Origin: Patescibacteria group bacterium
Lineage (GTDB): Bacteria; Patescibacteriota; Gracilibacteria; UBA1369; LOWO2-01-FULL-3
Direction of reading: 5' to 3'
NCBI GenBank assembly: GCA_018818755.1
Contig: JAHIRL010000153.1
Location: forward strand, 1-6,745
DNA length: 6,745 nucleotides
Part shown: in pieces, positions 4,875 through 6,745 of the stretch
Layout of the letters: the number at the start of each line of letters is the position of its first letter
Position numbering within the stretch: the stretch's first letter is position 1
The notes under the pieces: generated by a model
What the model was told of the DNA's origin: nothing
The model's input: only the letters and a program-made list of their open reading frames with translations
The model's database searches: none
Position numbers and translations under genes: made by a program

Positions 4875-5798
4875 ATGGCCAAAGAATTCCCACAAGCCTA
4901 CCTCAACGGTAAATATATTGACTCAAAAAAAGCGCTTATCCCTGTACAATGCAAAGCTGTCCAATATGGACTTGGAATATTTTCTGGCATTCGCGGCCAC
5001 TACAATCCCCGCAAGAAAAACCTCTACCTTTTCCGCCTGCGCGAACATTACAATCGTCTGAAAGAATCCGCAAAAATAGTCCAAATGAAATTCAATTACA
5101 GCTATCCGCAATTCGAAAAAATCATCCTGGATCTAATCAAAAAAAACAAAGCCAAAGAAGATATTTATCTGCGCCCCACCCTCTACGCCTCTTCCACGAG
5201 CCTAACTCCCCGTTTCGACGGCAACAACGACGACCTAGCCATATACATGATCTCCCTCAAAGACTATTTCAACTCCACAAAAGGCTTAAGCGTCTGCATT
5301 TCAACCTGGAGAAGGCTTGATGATGACTCCATCTCAACAAAAGCAAAAATAACCGGTACCTACGCCAATTCCGCCCTAGCCAAAACCGAAGCGATCCAAA
5401 ACGGATACGACGAAGCCATTTTCCTCAACCGCGATGGCAAAGTTTGCGAAGCCTCCGGTGCCAACCTCTTTGGAATAAAAGACGGCGTGGTCTACACTCC
5501 CCCACTTTCAGCAAACAACCTCCACGGAATCACGCGCCGAAGTGCCATAAATTTACTCCGCAACGATCTCGGCCTGGAAGTCCGTGAGGAAAATTTTGAT
5601 CGCTCCACCCTTTATGTGTTTGACGAGCTATTTTTCACCGGTACAGCCGCAAAAATAGCCTCCATCGCCCAAGTAGACAAGCGAAAAATCGGCAATGGCA
5701 AACTGGGACCTGTCACCAAAAAACTAAAAGAAATATTGGACAAAATTGCCATCGGTGACAGCGAAAAACACCAAAAATGGCTAACTCCGGTCTATTAA
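4875..5798 (+). CDS. ilvE: Branched-chain amino acid aminotransferase, PLP fold type IV
   Basis: The enzyme transfers the amino group between glutamate and the keto acids of leucine, isoleucine and valine in the cytoplasm. The 307-residue product matches the usual length of about 300-310. Visible landmarks are AYLNGKYI near the N-terminus, YGLGIFSGIRG (31-41), REHYNRLKESAK (56-67), LRPTLYAS (99-106), the PLP lysine in AKITGTYANS (Lys158), GYDEAIFLNRDGKVCEASGANLF (177-199) with Glu192, TPPLSANNLHGITR (208-221) and DELFFTGTAAKI (250-261). The ATG at 4875 is chosen because alignable sequence begins there; the 43 upstream in-frame codons overlap the preceding gene in another frame. No Shine-Dalgarno is present. 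A possible -10 TACGAT at 4844-4849 lacks a good -35, so co-transcription with the membrane gene is equally likely. D-amino acid or aminodeoxychorismate-lyase relatives of this fold fit less well. Confidence 0.93.
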   Translation: MAKEFPQAYLNGKYIDSKKALIPVQCKAVQYGLGIFSGIRGHYNPRKKNLYLFRLREHYNRLKESAKIVQMKFNYSYPQFEKIILDLIKKNKAKEDIYLRPTLYASSTSLTPRFDGNNDDLAIYMISLKDYFNSTKGLSVCISTWRRLDDDSISTKAKITGTYANSALAKTEAIQNGYDEAIFLNRDGKVCEASGANLFGIKDGVVYTPPLSANNLHGITRRSAINLLRNDLGLEVREENFDRSTLYVFDELFFTGTAAKIASIAQVDKRKIGNGKLGPVTKKLKEILDKIAIGDSEKHQKWLTPVY

Positions 5799-5807
5799 AT
5801 CTGATAG

Positions 5808-6302
5808 CTATCTAAAATTCCCAAAATCAAGTGGTACCTTCACGCTCTCGTCTTCACTCAGCATTTTTCGTATCGCCTGCAAATCGTCGATAGACTTAGA
5901 AACAACCCGCAAAGTTTCCCCTTGAATAAGCGGTTTCACCTTCGGAAAAGCCTCCCGAATCTTTTTCGATAAACTTTTAGCATTTTCACTATCAAGCGCT
6001 TTAACCAGCTTCGCCTCCTGCCGAACCCGCATTCCGCCAATCTCCTCCATCTTTTGTTTATCCAAAATCCGAGAACTCAAACCCCTCCCCACCATCTTTT
6101 TAATCACAATATCAAAAACCGCCACAACCTGATTTTCGCTCTGTGCAGTCACCTTTAGGCTCTCATCTCCAAGGTCGATTTCAATTCCCGCATCTTTCAA
6201 ATCATACCGATTCAAGGCCTCTCTCTTTGCCTGATCCACCGCATTTTTCATCTCCTGAAAGTCAAAATTCACCCCAAGATCCATTGAATGTTCGCTAGCC
6301 AT
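5808..6302 (-). CDS. yajQ: YajQ family nucleotide-binding protein (UPF0234)
   Basis: The 164-residue product matches the family's usual length of about 160-165. Landmarks are FQEMKNAVDQAKREALNRYD (15-34), the following IEIDLGDESLKVTA strand, DIVIKKMVGRGL (64-75), the Lys/Arg-rich middle, AKSLSKKIREAFPKVK (108-123), SKSIDDLQAIRKML (135-148) and the typical ending PLDFGNFR. The fold is two ferredoxin-like RNA-binding-type domains; some relatives bind cyclic-di-GMP or other nucleotides, but the role in most bacteria is unsettled. The N-terminus is slightly unusual, with MASEHS before the region that normally starts close to the first residue. No Shine-Dalgarno is seen. The gene converges on ilvE with only nine bases between stop codons, so the two transcripts probably overlap. 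The stop is TAG. Confidence 0.95.
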   Translation of the reverse strand: MASEHSMDLGVNFDFQEMKNAVDQAKREALNRYDLKDAGIEIDLGDESLKVTAQSENQVVAVFDIVIKKMVGRGLSSRILDKQKMEEIGGMRVRQEAKLVKALDSENAKSLSKKIREAFPKVKPLIQGETLRVVSKSIDDLQAIRKMLSEDESVKVPLDFGNFR

Positions 6303-6329
6303 ATAAAAAAGTTAAAAATTATCACTCAC

Positions 6330-6358
6330 ATTGTACAAAAATATGGAAAATAGCGCCA
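6330..6358 (-). promoter_or_regulatory. Possible yajQ promoter
   Basis: On the minus strand TACAAT (6335-6330) lies about 21 nt plus the usual start gap before ATG 6302, matching other leaders here. The -35 at 17 bases, TGGCGC, is poor, so the call is weak. Confidence 0.35.
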
Positions 6359-6367
6359 CCCACACGA

Positions 6368-6396
6368 TTGACCTCACTCATAAAATATGTTATAAT
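6368..6396 (+). promoter_or_regulatory. Near-consensus promoter with extended -10
   Basis: TTGACC (6368-6373), 17-base spacer, TATAAT (6391-6396) preceded by TGT. The start near 6403 leaves only about 14 nt before the ATG at 6417. Probably the strongest promoter in the window. Confidence 0.85.
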
Positions 6397-6416
6397 AACA
6401 AAAGCTAAAAACAAAC

Positions 6417-6745
6417 ATGACTAAAAACCGCAAAGCCGCCTTCAAAAAGTTCCACCGTCGCAAAAAAGAAGTTGCCAAAGAAAAGGGCTACAAAGTCGAG
6501 AATTACTTCTTTAAAAGTTATCTGGAAGAAGGTGAACAAATCAAATATGTCGTCCATGTTTCCCCTTTGATGTACCACATCGATTTTTCCAAAATCAAAA
6601 TTATAAACTTCCTCATCCCGGCCATCGTTTGGTTTATCTTCCCTTTCCTCAAGCTACTCTGTATTGGCATGATGATCTGGGGCCTGCTCAGAATCATGGA
6701 TCTCGTCTGGACCTGGTACTACGATTGCTGGCTTGTGACCAACAA
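6417..6745 (+). CDS. Membrane protein with probable bacterial PH domain (3' end missing)
   Basis: The frame is open from ATG 6417 to the window edge, giving 109 residues plus two bases. The first 25 residues are strongly basic (Lys/Arg-rich, without a signal peptide). Residues 38-60, containing EEGEQIKYVVHVSPLMYHID, resemble the segment that precedes the helices in YdbT-like and related bacterial PH (bPH) membrane proteins. Two membrane helices follow at about 61-80 and 82-98, then WYYDCWLVTN, the entry strand of a bPH domain where YxVTxxR is typical. The protein is expected to be anchored in the membrane with the PH-like domain on the cytoplasmic side. The function of the family is mostly unknown. 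No Shine-Dalgarno is visible; the ATG is chosen because it lies just after a strong promoter. Confidence 0.8.
   Translation, partial: MTKNRKAAFKKFHRRKKEVAKEKGYKVENYFFKSYLEEGEQIKYVVHVSPLMYHIDFSKIKIINFLIPAIVWFIFPFLKLLCIGMMIWGLLRIMDLVWTWYYDCWLVTN

Overview
The window reads as a compact, moderately AT-rich bacterial chromosome segment with seven confident complete protein genes, one very short gene, one gene cut by the right edge, a tRNA-Tyr gene and a probable structured RNA gene. Several traits fit a candidate-phyla-radiation (Patescibacteria) genome, possibly Peregrinibacteria-like: many short unannotatable exported or membrane proteins, near-consensus sigma70-type promoters, very short leaders without Shine-Dalgarno sequences, and a LysM-like acidic protein without a signal peptide. 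This placement is inference. The reading frames use the standard code; none of the eight complete genes ends in TGA.

Left part (1-2137): a Tat-exported coiled-coil protein (46-699, GTG start), then a near-consensus promoter and a 412-residue protein with a LysM-like N-terminus, a Pro/Glu linker and a helical C-terminus. A terminator hairpin separates it from the convergent gene on its right.

Middle (2113-3332): a visibly GC-rich minus-strand gene for a secreted Pro/Ala-rich protein, with a strong Shine-Dalgarno. It is bracketed by two similar GC-rich hairpins. Upstream of it, 370 bases carry no convincing gene but do hold a consensus promoter (3288-3316), about 220 nt of structured sequence, a long hairpin with a U-run (3061-3123), and a chain of mutually exclusive hairpins before the Shine-Dalgarno. 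This is the most interesting part: either a stand-alone small RNA or an attenuator-type leader.

Right part: minus-strand tRNA-Tyr(GTA), then its own promoter driving a 50-residue small protein and trmB (tRNA m7G46 methyltransferase) as a two-gene unit. Divergent from the tRNA lies a four-helix membrane protein followed by a branched-chain amino acid aminotransferase. Convergent with that is yajQ. A divergent consensus promoter then drives a membrane protein with a probable bacterial PH domain that runs off the window.

Functionally, the tRNA and trmB are both translation-related, while ilvE and yajQ are housekeeping. The remaining genes are cell-envelope or unknown, and nothing indicates one shared pathway. 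No transposase, CRISPR array or phage gene was seen.
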